A stretch of DNA of 64,000 nucleotides, from assembly GCA_964487605.1 (NCBI GenBank), contig CAZARU010000030.1:1-64000 (forward strand). Reading direction: 5' to 3'. Of this stretch, positions 41,626-51,084 are shown piece after piece. The notes beneath the pieces are model-generated. The model was not told the DNA's origin and did not search any database. It saw nothing but the letters and a program-made list of their open reading frames with translations. The stretch's first letter is position 1, and every line of letters starts with the position of its first letter. A program made the translations under genes and the position numbers. This DNA comes from JAJDAH01 sp964487605. GTDB lineage: Bacteria; Myxococcota_A; Polyangia; Polyangiales; Polyangiaceae.

Positions 41626-43314
41626 ATGGACCTGAGCGTGCTGCTGCAGACCGCGGCGAGGCTCCAAGCCGAGGAGCTTCGGCTGATCCCGGGGCGCAAG
41701 CCGGTGATCATCGCAGCGACCGGCGCCCGAGAGCTCGACACCGAAGAGCTGCCCGCGGACATCGGCCCTCTGGTGCGCCCGACGCTCACCGCCGACGCGA
41801 CGAGGCAGCTCGCCACGGGTGCCGCCGAATCCCGCTGTCGGGTCGCCGACGTGGGCGTGGTGCGGGTGTCCGTCGAGGCCCGAGACGGGGTCACCAGCGC
41901 GACCTTCTACTTCCACACCGACGACTCGATCCCACCGGCGCTGCGCTCCGCACCCCTGTCGTCGCTCCCGCCCACGCTCGAGCCGGATCATCAGCCAGTC
42001 CTCGAGCTCGATGACCCACGGTCCGTCCCCGCGGCGACCGTCGCGGCAGGCGCTTCGACGGAACCCGTGCCCCCAGACGATCGACCTTCGGCGGCCACGG
42101 CTTCGAGCCCGGCCGCGGCCGCGCCACCTGCACCGCCGCCGGTCGCCATCCGATCGGCGGAGGCGGCGCCCGCTCGGGCGCCCGCAGCGGAGGCCAGCAC
42201 GGCGAGGCAGGTTGCGGCTCCGACCGCGCCCGACACGCGCGAGATCGACGCGCTGCTCGCGGCGACGCTCGACGTGGGCGCATCGGACCTGCACCTGAGC
42301 TCGGGCGCGCCCCCCATCGTGCGCAAGGACGGCTCCATCGCGGCGCTCCCGAAGCGCGCGGTCCTGTCGGCCGCGGAGGTGCAGCGCCTCGTGGCGCCCA
42401 TCGTTCCCGTGCGCAATCGAGACGAGTTCAATCAGCGCCACGACACCGATTTCGCCTACGAGCTTCCCGGCAGGTGTCGCTTCCGCTGCAATCTCTTCGT
42501 CGACCGCAAGGGCATGGGGGCCGTCTTCCGCACCATTCCGAAGGAGATCCCGACGGCGGACCAGCTCGGACTGCCGAAGGCCATCCTCGAGCTGTGCCGG
42601 CTGCCCAAGGGCCTGGTGCTGGTGACGGGCCCGACGGGCTCGGGCAAGTCGACGACGCTCGCTGCGATGATCGATCACATCAACCGCACGCGCCTGAGCC
42701 ACGTGATCACCATCGAGGATCCCATCGAGTTCGTCTTCGAGAACCGCAAGTGCCTCATCAACCAGCGCCAGGTGGGTGAACACACGGCGTCGTTCCGCGA
42801 CGCCCTTCGGGCGGCACTCCGCGAGGACCCGGACATCGTGCTCGTCGGCGAGCTTCGCGACCTCGAGACGATGAAGATCGCCATCGAAACCGCGGAGACG
42901 GGGCACCTCGTGTTCGGCACGCTCCACACCACCTCGGCGCCATCGACCATCGATCGCATCATCGACCAGTTCCCGTCGGAGCAGCAGGGCCAGGTCCGCC
43001 TGATGCTCTCCGAGTCGCTGAAGGGCGTCATCAGCCAGATGCTCTGCAAGCGAAAGCGCGGCGGACGCGTGGCGGCCCTGGAGGTGCTGCTCGGCGTCCC
43101 CGCGGTCGCGAACCTGATCCGTGAGTCGAAGGTTTTCCAGATCCCTTCCATCATGCAGACGGGACGGCGCATCGGGATGCGAACGTTGAACGACAGCCTG
43201 CTCGAACTCGTGAAGTCCGACTTGATCACCCCGGACGAGGCGCTGTCGAAGACCATCGATCGGGCATCGCTCACCGCCGCGCTCAAGGAGGCCGGCGTGG
43301 AGGTCACGTCGTGA
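41626..43314 (+). CDS. PilT-like type IV pilus retraction ATPase with extra N-terminal module
   Basis: Predicted 562 residues against about 345-370 for PilT. Residues 207 onward are a full PilT: IDALLAATLDVGASDLHLSSGAPP, Walker A G335-PTGSGKST, Asp box, IVLVGELRDLETM (Walker B), HTTSAPSTIDRIID, and AVANLIRESKVFQIPSIMQTG, the PilT C-terminal signature in slightly altered form. Residues about 1-95 look like a diverged second copy of the PilT N-domain (LLQTAARLQAEELRLIPGRKP). A long Ala/Pro linker joins them. It powers pilus retraction or a related secretion ATPase. Translation is coupled to a HAD hydrolase. Confidence 0.85.
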   Translation: MDLSVLLQTAARLQAEELRLIPGRKPVIIAATGARELDTEELPADIGPLVRPTLTADATRQLATGAAESRCRVADVGVVRVSVEARDGVTSATFYFHTDDSIPPALRSAPLSSLPPTLEPDHQPVLELDDPRSVPAATVAAGASTEPVPPDDRPSAATASSPAAAAPPAPPPVAIRSAEAAPARAPAAEASTARQVAAPTAPDTREIDALLAATLDVGASDLHLSSGAPPIVRKDGSIAALPKRAVLSAAEVQRLVAPIVPVRNRDEFNQRHDTDFAYELPGRCRFRCNLFVDRKGMGAVFRTIPKEIPTADQLGLPKAILELCRLPKGLVLVTGPTGSGKSTTLAAMIDHINRTRLSHVITIEDPIEFVFENRKCLINQRQVGEHTASFRDALRAALREDPDIVLVGELRDLETMKIAIETAETGHLVFGTLHTTSAPSTIDRIIDQFPSEQQGQVRLMLSESLKGVISQMLCKRKRGGRVAALEVLLGVPAVANLIRESKVFQIPSIMQTGRRIGMRTLNDSLLELVKSDLITPDEALSKTIDRASLTAALKEAGVEVTS

Positions 43315-43961
43315 CGCCGCGACGCACGGCAGTCCTGTTCGACCTCGGGGGCGTCGTGTTGCGCTCCCCCCTGCACTTCATCGCGGCATTCGAGGAGCGC
43401 GAGGGGCTTCCGCCCGGCATCGTCGCGCGCGCGGTGGGCGGGTACCAGGCGCGACCGGACGGCGCATGGCAGCGCCTCGAGCGAGGCGAGCTCCCGTTCA
43501 CGGACTTCTGCGCCGCGTTCGACGACGAGATCCGCGCCCTCGGCGCGCCCTTCTCGTCCGCGAAGATGATGCGCGAGATGGCCGAGGTGACGGCCGTCGT
43601 CCCCGAGATGCTGACCGCCATCCGCACGCTGCGCGCCGCGGGCCTGCGGGTGGGTGCCCTCACGAACAACTGGGCGCCGCAGGACGACCGGGACGACCGA
43701 ATGGATGCCCTGCGCCCCGAGTTCGACGCGTTCGTCGAGTCCTGGCGCGTCGGGATGCGAAAGCCCGATCCGCAAATCTACCGGCTCGCGCTCGAGCAGC
43801 TCGGCGCCGCCGCCGAAGAGACCGTCTTCCTCGACGACATCGGGCACAACCTCAAGCCCGCGCGGGCGCTGGGCATGGAGACGATCAAGGTGACCGAGCC
43901 GTCGGCCGCCCTCGCAGCGCTCTCGGACCTGGTCGGGGTCGAGTTCCGCGCGACCGGCTGA
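43311..43961 (+). CDS. HAD superfamily hydrolase (subfamily IA)
   Basis: Predicted 216 residues from GTG 43311, overlapping the PilT-like stop (GTGA). Motif I is LFDLGGVVL: the nucleophile Asp is present but the second acidic residue of DxD is Gly, as in several YihX-type members. Motif II is ALTNNW, motif III Lys in VGMRKPDPQIY, and motif IV FLDDIGHNLKPAR. It is a small-molecule phosphatase or dehalogenase. Why it is coupled to a pilus ATPase is unclear. Confidence 0.85.
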   Translation: MTPRRTAVLFDLGGVVLRSPLHFIAAFEEREGLPPGIVARAVGGYQARPDGAWQRLERGELPFTDFCAAFDDEIRALGAPFSSAKMMREMAEVTAVVPEMLTAIRTLRAAGLRVGALTNNWAPQDDRDDRMDALRPEFDAFVESWRVGMRKPDPQIYRLALEQLGAAAEETVFLDDIGHNLKPARALGMETIKVTEPSAALAALSDLVGVEFRATG

Positions 43962-43963
43962 GC

Positions 43964-43977
43964 GCCCGGCGCCGGGC
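43964..43977. terminator. GC palindrome after the HAD gene
   Basis: GCCCGGCGCCGGGC is a perfect 14-base palindrome two bases past the stop codon. It can only form a short hairpin and has no T-tract. It may mark the end of the oxidoreductase-PilT-HAD transcript. Confidence 0.25.
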
Positions 43978-44076
43978 TCGTCGGCCCAAACTCCCAGCCA
44001 CGAGCGGGTCGAACCGGCGCGCGCGCCCAGGGAATGGCCAGGAAGGTCGGACGCGTTGGGGCGTAAGAGGTGAACG

Positions 44077-46122
44077 ATGGCCCAAGAGGGATGGTTGCGG
44101 GGCAGTCGCGTGGGCGTGGCCGCCCTCTCGCTCACCGGAGTGGCCGCCTGCGGAGGCGCGACCGTCGCTCCCGGCGTGTCCTCGGCCCCCGCCGAAATCG
44201 GCTGCGAGGCCAGTCCGGGAGCAGCGCTGCGCCCGGTGGGAGAGCACCGAACCGGCTCGACGATAGCCCTCGCCATCTGGTCCGGGCGCGCGGTCGCGGT
44301 GGTCGCGGACGAGGACGACCGCGCTTTGCACGTTCTGGACCTCGATGCATCGCGCCCGCTCGCACGGCACGCGCTCGGCGGCGTGCCGTCCCAGCTCCTG
44401 GTGACCCAGGACGGACGAATCGTCGTGGCGCTCGGGGACCGGTCCGAGGTGGCGGTGGTGCACGCGACCGGATCGAAGGAGCTGGTGCTGTCTCCTGGCT
44501 GCACGCGCCAGGTGCCCGCAGAGCCGGTGGGACTCGCGGCCACTCCGGACGATCGGCAGCTCCTGGTGACGAGCGCTTGGGGCGCGCGGCTCTCCGTGCT
44601 TCGAGCCACCGACCTCGAGCGCGTGGTGTCCGTGGCGCTCCCGCGTGATCCCTTCGCCGTCACGGTCTCGGACGATGGAAAGACGGCGTTCGTCGGTCAC
44701 GTCGTCGGCGGCCGGATGAGCGCCGTGGACCTCCGCAGCCGCGAGGTGACCGACCTCGCGCTGGGCGGACGTCCCTCTGCGCTCCTGGCCCAGCGCCAGC
44801 GCGTCCTGCTCGAGCAGAGTGCGCGCGGATTGCTGCCGTCGAGCGTGGACGTCGAAGCGGCCCTGGCCGAGCACCAGAACGCGCTGAACGAGTCGGGCGC
44901 GTCGCACCGCATGGGATGCCAGGGGTTCGCGCTCGCGAAGTCGCGAGACCCGAGCGGGCGACTGTTCGCACCGCAGGTACTGGTAGAACCCGGGGATCCG
45001 ACACGCCGCCCGACGGGCTACGGCGACGAGCACGTGACGACGGAGCTGCCGAGCGTCGCGGTGGTGGACGTGCGCGCGCGCTCGGTGCTCGGGGCGAGCG
45101 TGGATTCGCAGGGCGCGAGCCTCGCGAGCGCTCCGGCGTCCCCGAACGCTGCCCCCTCGGCATGCCTGCTGCCCCGAGCCGCCGCCGTGGACGCGGACCG
45201 CGGCACGCTGCTGGTCACGTGTCTCGGCATCGACGCGGTCGTCGCCTACGACGCTCGCGCCGCCAGCCCGGTCCTCGCCCGCGTGCGACAGTGGCGCGTT
45301 CCTGCGGGCCCGTCCGGCATCGCCGTCGATCCCCAGCGAGACCGCGCCGTCGTGTGGTCGCAGTTCGAGCAGAAGGTCACGCTCCTCCCACTGGGCGTGG
45401 AGCCTGCCATCGACGACGACAGGACCGAGCGGCACACGTCGATCCGCGTCACGCCCGCCCCGGAGAACGAGCTCCCCATCGCCCTGGCCCTGGGCCGCAT
45501 CCTGTTCCACGCGTCCGGCGACGTCCGCGTCTCCAGCGACGGCAGAGCGTGCGCGAGCTGCCACCCCATGGGACGAGACGATGGGATCACCTGGGCTACT
45601 CCGAGTGGACCTCGCCGCACCAAGATGCTCGCCGGCATGCTGGAGGACACCGCGCCCTTCTCGTGGAGCGGGGACACTCGCGACCTCGAGACCCACGTGA
45701 CGCAGACGTTCGACCGTCTGCGCGGCACCGGTGGGCTGCGGAGTCTCGAGCTCGAAGCGCTCCTCGCCTACGTCCGAAGCCTCCCGCCGCCGCCACGCGT
45801 GGACGGCGCCGCGGCGAGTCTCGTGGCTCGCGGCGAGGAAATTTTCGGCTCCGCACGCGCGGGTTGCACGACGTGCCACACCGGCACCACGCTGACCGAC
45901 GCACGAACGCACGACGTGAACAGCGACACCCGGGCGGATCGCGCCCGCGAGTTCGATACGCCATCGCTCCGGCACCTGGCCGGCAGGGCCCCCTACTTCC
46001 ACGACGGCCGCTACGGCACGCTCGACGCCCTGGTCGAGAAGGTGGACGGCTCCATGGGGCACACCGCGCACCTCTCCGCGAGCGATCGGGCTGCCCTGGT
46101 GGCGTTCCTGAGGTCGCTGTGA
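44077..46122 (+). CDS. Diheme cytochrome lipoprotein with beta-propeller (MauG/CcP-like)
   Basis: Predicted 681 residues with Shine-Dalgarno AGAGGTGA. The signal peptide ends VAAC. Residues about 60-460 show YNCE/YVTN-like propeller repeats (GLAATPDDRQLLVTSAWG, FAVTVSDDGKTAFVGHV, GIAVDPQRDRAVVW). The C-terminal 220 residues contain two haem c sites, CASCHP and CTTCHT, and the TPSLRHLAGRAPYFHDGRYGTL segment typical of di-haem cytochrome c peroxidase/MauG proteins. It is probably periplasmic and either reduces peroxides or oxidises a protein or metabolite. Translation is coupled to the next gene. Confidence 0.88.
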   Translation: MAQEGWLRGSRVGVAALSLTGVAACGGATVAPGVSSAPAEIGCEASPGAALRPVGEHRTGSTIALAIWSGRAVAVVADEDDRALHVLDLDASRPLARHALGGVPSQLLVTQDGRIVVALGDRSEVAVVHATGSKELVLSPGCTRQVPAEPVGLAATPDDRQLLVTSAWGARLSVLRATDLERVVSVALPRDPFAVTVSDDGKTAFVGHVVGGRMSAVDLRSREVTDLALGGRPSALLAQRQRVLLEQSARGLLPSSVDVEAALAEHQNALNESGASHRMGCQGFALAKSRDPSGRLFAPQVLVEPGDPTRRPTGYGDEHVTTELPSVAVVDVRARSVLGASVDSQGASLASAPASPNAAPSACLLPRAAAVDADRGTLLVTCLGIDAVVAYDARAASPVLARVRQWRVPAGPSGIAVDPQRDRAVVWSQFEQKVTLLPLGVEPAIDDDRTERHTSIRVTPAPENELPIALALGRILFHASGDVRVSSDGRACASCHPMGRDDGITWATPSGPRRTKMLAGMLEDTAPFSWSGDTRDLETHVTQTFDRLRGTGGLRSLELEALLAYVRSLPPPPRVDGAAASLVARGEEIFGSARAGCTTCHTGTTLTDARTHDVNSDTRADRAREFDTPSLRHLAGRAPYFHDGRYGTLDALVEKVDGSMGHTAHLSASDRAALVAFLRSL

Positions 46123-47159
46123 AGTCTCGGTTCCGAACGCTCCTTCTCGCGGCTGCACTGGTGCCGACGACCTGGTCGGCCAGCGCCGACGCGCGCGGTC
46201 CGTCGTTCGACGACCTGCCGCTCACCCACCCCATCGTCGTCCCCGAAGGAGCGACGGCCCCGCGCTCGCTGCCGTCGGACAGCACGGTCGAGGGGCTCTA
46301 CCCGGCGGCACCGCCCACGCACCCGTCCGTAGGTGCCGGGCGCGTCGCGCGCAGCTACAACGTGTTCACGGCTCGGCAGGACGCCGACGCATTCGCCGCC
46401 GCCGGGCACGTCTTCGAGCCGACGGACGACTCGACCTGCTTCACGACCGTCAACCGCTCCGCGCTGGAACCAGGGACCCCGTGGTCCGGCGCGACCAGCG
46501 CGCAGGCCTCATTCCACACGGAGATCACCTCCGCCAGAACCTCCGCGGCGCACGAAGCCGACCGCATGTGGGCGCTCCACGTCGAACGGCTCGTCCGCGA
46601 GGAGGGCGGCGGCCATCTCGTCGTGACCGACGTCTGGTTCGACGGGATCACCGGCGGAATGAAGGTGATGTCGAGGTCGAAGGTGCCGCTCGTGGAGCTG
46701 GCCCGTGGACCCAAGGGCGTCGCCGTCCTCGCTGCGCGGCACGCCCGGGGCGTCGAGTTCGTGGTGACCGCGGCCGAGCAACCGAAGCTCGACCCGAGCG
46801 CGCGCGCGATGTCGGGCTCCTCGCGGCAGCTGGTCCTCCAGTCCGGGTTCAGATTCGCTTCGAGCGACTGCGGGCACCTCCGCTTCGACCTCGAAGGCGC
46901 CGTCGAGGGAGAGACCGCGGTGATCCGAACGGAGGTCGTCGTCGGCGTGGTGCGCCCGAACGACGATCGAAGCAGCCTGTCGAGCATCGCCAAGGTGATG
47001 TTCGGTGAACTCGCGCCGAAGGCCGACCAGCCGCGCGGGGAGGTGCGGTTCCGCCCGCTTTCGGTGTTCGTCAGCTCGAGTCGCACGTCCAGCGACCCGC
47101 ACCCGGTGCTGAGCGCACGGTTCGGCTGGGCCGGCAGGCCGCGCACCATGGAGTTCTGA
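46119..47159 (+). CDS. Secreted protein of unknown function coupled to the diheme cytochrome
   Basis: Predicted 346 residues from GTG 46119, overlapping the upstream stop (GTGA). KSRFRTLLLAAALVPTTWSASADA is a Sec signal peptide with an AxA-type cleavage site. The mature part has VGAGRVARSYNVFTARQD, a Cys pair (STCFTTV and SSDCGHLRF) that may form a disulfide, and mainly beta structure. No family recognised. Its coupling suggests it is a substrate, partner or maturation factor of the diheme protein. Confidence 0.7.
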   Translation: MKSRFRTLLLAAALVPTTWSASADARGPSFDDLPLTHPIVVPEGATAPRSLPSDSTVEGLYPAAPPTHPSVGAGRVARSYNVFTARQDADAFAAAGHVFEPTDDSTCFTTVNRSALEPGTPWSGATSAQASFHTEITSARTSAAHEADRMWALHVERLVREEGGGHLVVTDVWFDGITGGMKVMSRSKVPLVELARGPKGVAVLAARHARGVEFVVTAAEQPKLDPSARAMSGSSRQLVLQSGFRFASSDCGHLRFDLEGAVEGETAVIRTEVVVGVVRPNDDRSSLSSIAKVMFGELAPKADQPRGEVRFRPLSVFVSSSRTSSDPHPVLSARFGWAGRPRTMEF

Positions 47160-47206
47160 AGCGCCAAGCTCGTGCTTCGACGCGCCACCGGAGTAGGCTC
47201 ACGACC

Positions 47207-48121
47207 ATGTCGTCCGTGGGACCCGCGCGATGGCTCGTTCGCCTGGCCGCTTGCGCCACCGCCTGCGCGACCCCGGATGCGCCACCACCGAGACGACCCA
47301 TCGCGGCAGTCCCCACCACGCCGCCCCTGAGGCCAGAGTCCGCTCCTGCGCCGCCCGTCGTGGACGCGCGAGGGACCTCGAAGCTCCTCGAGCCCGCCGC
47401 TCCGGCCATCGACGAGCAGTGGGGTCATCCCCTGCCCGTCGACCACGGAGTGCGCGGCGACGATGCCGGACAGGGACACTTCCGCGCGCCTCGCTACCAC
47501 GGCGAGCACAACGGCCTGGATCTCCTCGCGCCACTCGGGACACCCGCCCTGGCCGTGTGCGCCGGCCACGCGCGCGGGGGTGCGAGCCCGTCCTTCGGGA
47601 AGTGGGTCCAGCTGGTCTGCGCGGCGCCGGAGCTGGGTCAGGGCGAGCCGCGTGGCTTCGTCTCGTCGTTCTACTCACACCTGGCTCGCGTCGACGTGCC
47701 AAACGGGGAGTGGCAACCCGTGCAGCGAGGCACCGTGGTCGGTGCCGTCGGCAAGACGGGCAACGCATCCGGGGCGGACGTGCGGCCCCACCTGCACTTC
47801 GAGACCATCGCGCACGTGTCCGAGGAGCGAGCGCGCGCCGAGGCCCACTCGGGCCGCGACCAGTCGACCACCGAAGCCGCGACTCGAATCGTCGCGGCCA
47901 TGGAGGTAGGCTGCCTCGCGCCTCGGCAGCTTGCCCCGAAGCTGGCCGACGCCCACCGGGGGCGGCGGCTCGATCCGTTCCTGCTCCTGCGGTGCGCCGG
48001 CGCCGCGAAGCCACCCCTCACCCTTCCCGGCGAGAACATTTCGGATGCCGTGGTACGGTGGAAGCTCCTCTACGAGTCGGCAGAGCCCGATCTGGACGGG
48101 CCCTACCCCGTCGGCCCCTGA
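47207..48121 (+). CDS. M23 (LytM-type) metallopeptidase lipoprotein
   Basis: Predicted 304 residues. LVRLAACATACAT holds a LAAC lipobox. A Pro-rich linker precedes the peptidase domain. The zinc ligands are visible as YHGEHNGLDLLAP (H-x3-D) and RPHLHFE (H-x-H), with GAVGKTGNASG between them, as in LytM. It should cleave peptidoglycan cross-bridges or secreted peptides in the periplasm. The C-terminal 90 residues are outside the usual domain. Its catalytic set is complete, unlike that of degenerate LytM factors. Confidence 0.85.
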   Translation: MSSVGPARWLVRLAACATACATPDAPPPRRPIAAVPTTPPLRPESAPAPPVVDARGTSKLLEPAAPAIDEQWGHPLPVDHGVRGDDAGQGHFRAPRYHGEHNGLDLLAPLGTPALAVCAGHARGGASPSFGKWVQLVCAAPELGQGEPRGFVSSFYSHLARVDVPNGEWQPVQRGTVVGAVGKTGNASGADVRPHLHFETIAHVSEERARAEAHSGRDQSTTEAATRIVAAMEVGCLAPRQLAPKLADAHRGRRLDPFLLLRCAGAAKPPLTLPGENISDAVVRWKLLYESAEPDLDGPYPVGP

Positions 48122-48169
48122 CAGCGATGCGAGGAGAAGGGCGGCGCGCGTGCGCGGCGCGGCGCGCAG

Positions 48170-49801
48170 TTGCGCAGCACGACGCGCAGCGACGCAGGCT
48201 CCCGCGCAAGGGCCATTGACCCCATCACGGGCTCTCGTGCAGCATCCGACCCCGTGTCATCCGGGGACAGCGACGCCTTCGAAAAGACCGAGGCCGTCCC
48301 GTCGACGGTGCAGGCCGAGGGTCCGCTGTCCAGCGGCACCCAGCTCGGGCGCTACGAGATCGTCCGTCCCCTGGGTCAGGGCGGAATGGGCATCGTGTAC
48401 GAGGGCTTCCATCGTGAGCTGAAGAAGCGGGTCGCGATCAAGACGCTCCATGCGCAGATCGCCGGGGCAGCGGTGATTCGCACCCGGTTCCTCCGCGAAG
48501 GACAAGCGGCGTCCCGGGTACGTCACGAGCACGTCGTGGACGTCTACGACGTCGGCGTCGAGGGCGAGGTGCCCTACCTGGTGATGGAGTACCTCGAAGG
48601 CGAGAGCCTCCGTGATCTCCTGACCCGTGTCGGACGCCTGAGTGGCACGGAACTCGCAGACATCGCCGTACCGCTCATCGCCGGGCTCGCCGTGGCCCAT
48701 GACGAGGGCATCGTGCACCGCGATTTGAAGCCCGAGAACGTGTACCTGGAAACCACCCCGGCGGGCCGACGCCCCAAGCTGCTCGACTTCGGGATCTCGA
48801 AGGTCGCCGACGACGCGGGCGGACACGCGCTGACCGCGACGTCGTCGCTCCTGGGCACTCCGTTCTACATGTCGCCGGAGCAGGCCAAGGACGCGCGGGT
48901 CTGCGACGCGCGCAGTGACCAGTACTCGTTCGGCGCCATGCTCTACGAGGCCGCGGCCGGACGACGCCCCTTCGACGAGCAGAGCCTCTATTCCCTGCTC
49001 GACAGCATCGTTGCCGGCCGCTTCCCACCTCCGACGGAGCTCGAAGGATCCATTCCGAAGGAGCTCGAGGCGATCATCCTGCGCGCGATGGCGCGGGTTC
49101 CGTCGGACAGGTTCGAGACCATGAGGACCCTCGGACGCCACCTTCTGCCGCTCGCCTCGCCGCGAACGCGCGTCCTCTTCGAGGGCGCCCTCGACGAAGG
49201 AGCCACCGGGAGCTCGCTTGCAGCTCCGACGCCACCTGGCGCGCCCCCGCCCGCGTCGCACCACGCGATCACCGCCGCCGGTTCCGTGTCCACGCTGGCG
49301 GAAGCCTCCAGGGACGTCGCGCGCCCCCGCTCGAAGCTCATGCCTCTCGTGGCCGTCGGCGGTGCGCTCGCAATCGCAGCGTTTCTCGCGCTCCGACCGA
49401 CGGGAGAAGCACCCCTGCCGGCCGTGGAGGAGCCTCGGCCCACGGTGAATCCCGTCGTGGCGCCGGCGACTGCCGCTCCGGTCGTCACGCCCGTGCCGCC
49501 GCAGCCCGCGGCCGCCATCACCCGCCGCGTCGAGTCCGAACCGAGTGGCGCGGAAGTGTCGCGAGATGGAACCGTCATCGGCAAGACACCGCTGGACATC
49601 GAGCTCGGCCCGGGCGAACCCGAGGTGGCCTTGGAGGTGCGCGCGCCGGGGCACGTCGCAGCCACCCTGCGGCTGACGCGCGCCGCGCCCACCCCACCGG
49701 TGACGCTCACCCGCACCGCGGCGCGCCCGTCCAAGGGCGGTGCACCGAAGGCACCCAGCCCGGCGAAGGGCGCAGTACCGCCCCCCTTGGCCCCTCGATG
49801 A
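48170..49801 (+). CDS. Membrane-anchored Ser/Thr protein kinase with PEGA domain
   Basis: Predicted 543 residues from TTG 48170; GTG 48254 is an alternative that keeps the whole kinase. GAGGAGAAGG at 48130-48139 is the only strong Shine-Dalgarno, but it is out of position for both. Kinase motifs are complete: G-loop LGQGGMGIVYEG, K91 (VAIK), HRDLKPEN with D185, DFG with D206, and APE-type SPEQ. A single helix (MPLVAVGGALAIAAFLAL, about 391-408) is followed by a periplasmic Pro/Ala linker and a PEGA domain (about 448-503; VESEPSGAEV, GKTPLDIEL). This is a Hanks-type kinase that may sense envelope components. It is coupled to two PEGA proteins. Confidence 0.92.
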   Translation: MRSTTRSDAGSRARAIDPITGSRAASDPVSSGDSDAFEKTEAVPSTVQAEGPLSSGTQLGRYEIVRPLGQGGMGIVYEGFHRELKKRVAIKTLHAQIAGAAVIRTRFLREGQAASRVRHEHVVDVYDVGVEGEVPYLVMEYLEGESLRDLLTRVGRLSGTELADIAVPLIAGLAVAHDEGIVHRDLKPENVYLETTPAGRRPKLLDFGISKVADDAGGHALTATSSLLGTPFYMSPEQAKDARVCDARSDQYSFGAMLYEAAAGRRPFDEQSLYSLLDSIVAGRFPPPTELEGSIPKELEAIILRAMARVPSDRFETMRTLGRHLLPLASPRTRVLFEGALDEGATGSSLAAPTPPGAPPPASHHAITAAGSVSTLAEASRDVARPRSKLMPLVAVGGALAIAAFLALRPTGEAPLPAVEEPRPTVNPVVAPATAAPVVTPVPPQPAAAITRRVESEPSGAEVSRDGTVIGKTPLDIELGPGEPEVALEVRAPGHVAATLRLTRAAPTPPVTLTRTAARPSKGGAPKAPSPAKGAVPPPLAPR

Positions 49802-51084
49802 CGGCACGCACGGCAGCCGCCCTGGTGATGCTCGCGCTCGCGCTCGACGCGTCGACGGCGAGAGGCGACGCCGCAGCGCAGGCACGCTTCCACGACGAGA
49901 TGGCGCGTCGTCACTACGAGAAGAAGCGCTACGAGGACGCCGTCCGCGAGTTCTTTCTCGAGCAGCGCCTCGCGCCGAACCCGAGGATCGCCTTCAACAT
50001 CGCGCTCTGCTTCGAGCACCTTCGCCGCGAGGAAGACGCTTACCTGTACTTCGCGGAGTTCCTGGCGTCGGCGGACCAGGACGCCGGACGGCGCGCGTAT
50101 GCGGAGAACGCCCTGGCAAAGCTCGCGACGCGCGTTGCCCTGGTCGAGGTGAAGAGCGACCCGCCGGGAGCACTCGTGTACGTCGATCAGCGAGAGCACG
50201 GCGACTACGGAGCGACGCCTCGCACCATCGCCGTCGTGCCCGGCGAAAGGGAAGTCTGGGTCGAGCTGGAGGGCCACCGGCGAGCCAGCACGAAAGTGAC
50301 GGCTCGCACGGGAGGAACCGTGTCGGCGAACCTCTCGCCGCAACTCGTCGTCGGCAAGCTGCGCCTCGAGTCGAGCGCGCCGGGGACGGCGGAAGCGCTC
50401 ACCGGGGACGGGAGCGTCGTCGCCCAGGGCCGCACCCCGTTCGAAGCGAGCCTCCCGCCGGCGACCTACCAGCTCGTGCTCCACTCCGAAGCGCACCTGC
50501 CCTGGCGCGGGGTCGCGACCGTCCGCGCGGACGACTCCTCGGTCGTCGTCGCCACGCCCCAGCGCGCTCCTCAGCCGAGCGGTGACATCACCGTGACCTC
50601 GAACGTTCCGGGTTCGCTCGTCGAGCTGGACGGCCAGGCTGCGGGCTTCACCCCGACCGTGCTCTCCGGAGTTCGGGCGGGTGATCACCGCGTTCGCGTG
50701 AGCGGCAGGTCGCTGGTGCCGTGGAGCGGAGGGGTGAGCGTCGGAACCGGCGAGCGCACCTGGGTGACCGTCACTCTCGAGGAGCCACCGCGCACCGAGC
50801 GCTCCGTGGCAACGTGGGTCGTCGGGGGGATCGGAGTCACCGGACTCGTCGCCGCCGGGGTCACCGGGTTCCTGGCATCGAGCACGCATGCAGACTTCGA
50901 GGCCGCGGACCCGAGCAGTGACCGCCGCCCGTTGCTGGAGCGGGGCCGGACGTTGAACACCGCCACCGACGTCCTGCTCGTCACGGGTGCCCTCGCCACG
51001 GGCATCGCCGTCGGCCTGTACTTCGGGACCGCCGAGGTCAAGGGGCGTCCCTCGGGCGCCACCGTCACGCCGGGGACGAAGTGA
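49798..51084 (+). CDS. Exported PEGA-domain protein with C-terminal helices
   Basis: Predicted 428 residues; the ATG overlaps the kinase stop (ATGA). Signal peptide AALVMLALALDASTARG. Residues 25-110 are TPR-like (YEKKRYEDAVREFFLEQRLAPN, NIALCFEHLRREEDAYLYF). Three PEGA-type beta units follow: VEVKSDPPGALVYVDQREHG, LRLESSAPGTAEAL and VTSNVPGSLVELDG. Two hydrophobic segments lie at the C-terminus (WVVGGIGVTGLVAAGVTGFLA; ALATGIAVGLYFG). It is closely related to the next gene product. It likely sits in the envelope as a partner of the kinase. Confidence 0.85.
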   Translation: MTARTAAALVMLALALDASTARGDAAAQARFHDEMARRHYEKKRYEDAVREFFLEQRLAPNPRIAFNIALCFEHLRREEDAYLYFAEFLASADQDAGRRAYAENALAKLATRVALVEVKSDPPGALVYVDQREHGDYGATPRTIAVVPGEREVWVELEGHRRASTKVTARTGGTVSANLSPQLVVGKLRLESSAPGTAEALTGDGSVVAQGRTPFEASLPPATYQLVLHSEAHLPWRGVATVRADDSSVVVATPQRAPQPSGDITVTSNVPGSLVELDGQAAGFTPTVLSGVRAGDHRVRVSGRSLVPWSGGVSVGTGERTWVTVTLEEPPRTERSVATWVVGGIGVTGLVAAGVTGFLASSTHADFEAADPSSDRRPLLERGRTLNTATDVLLVTGALATGIAVGLYFGTAEVKGRPSGATVTPGTK

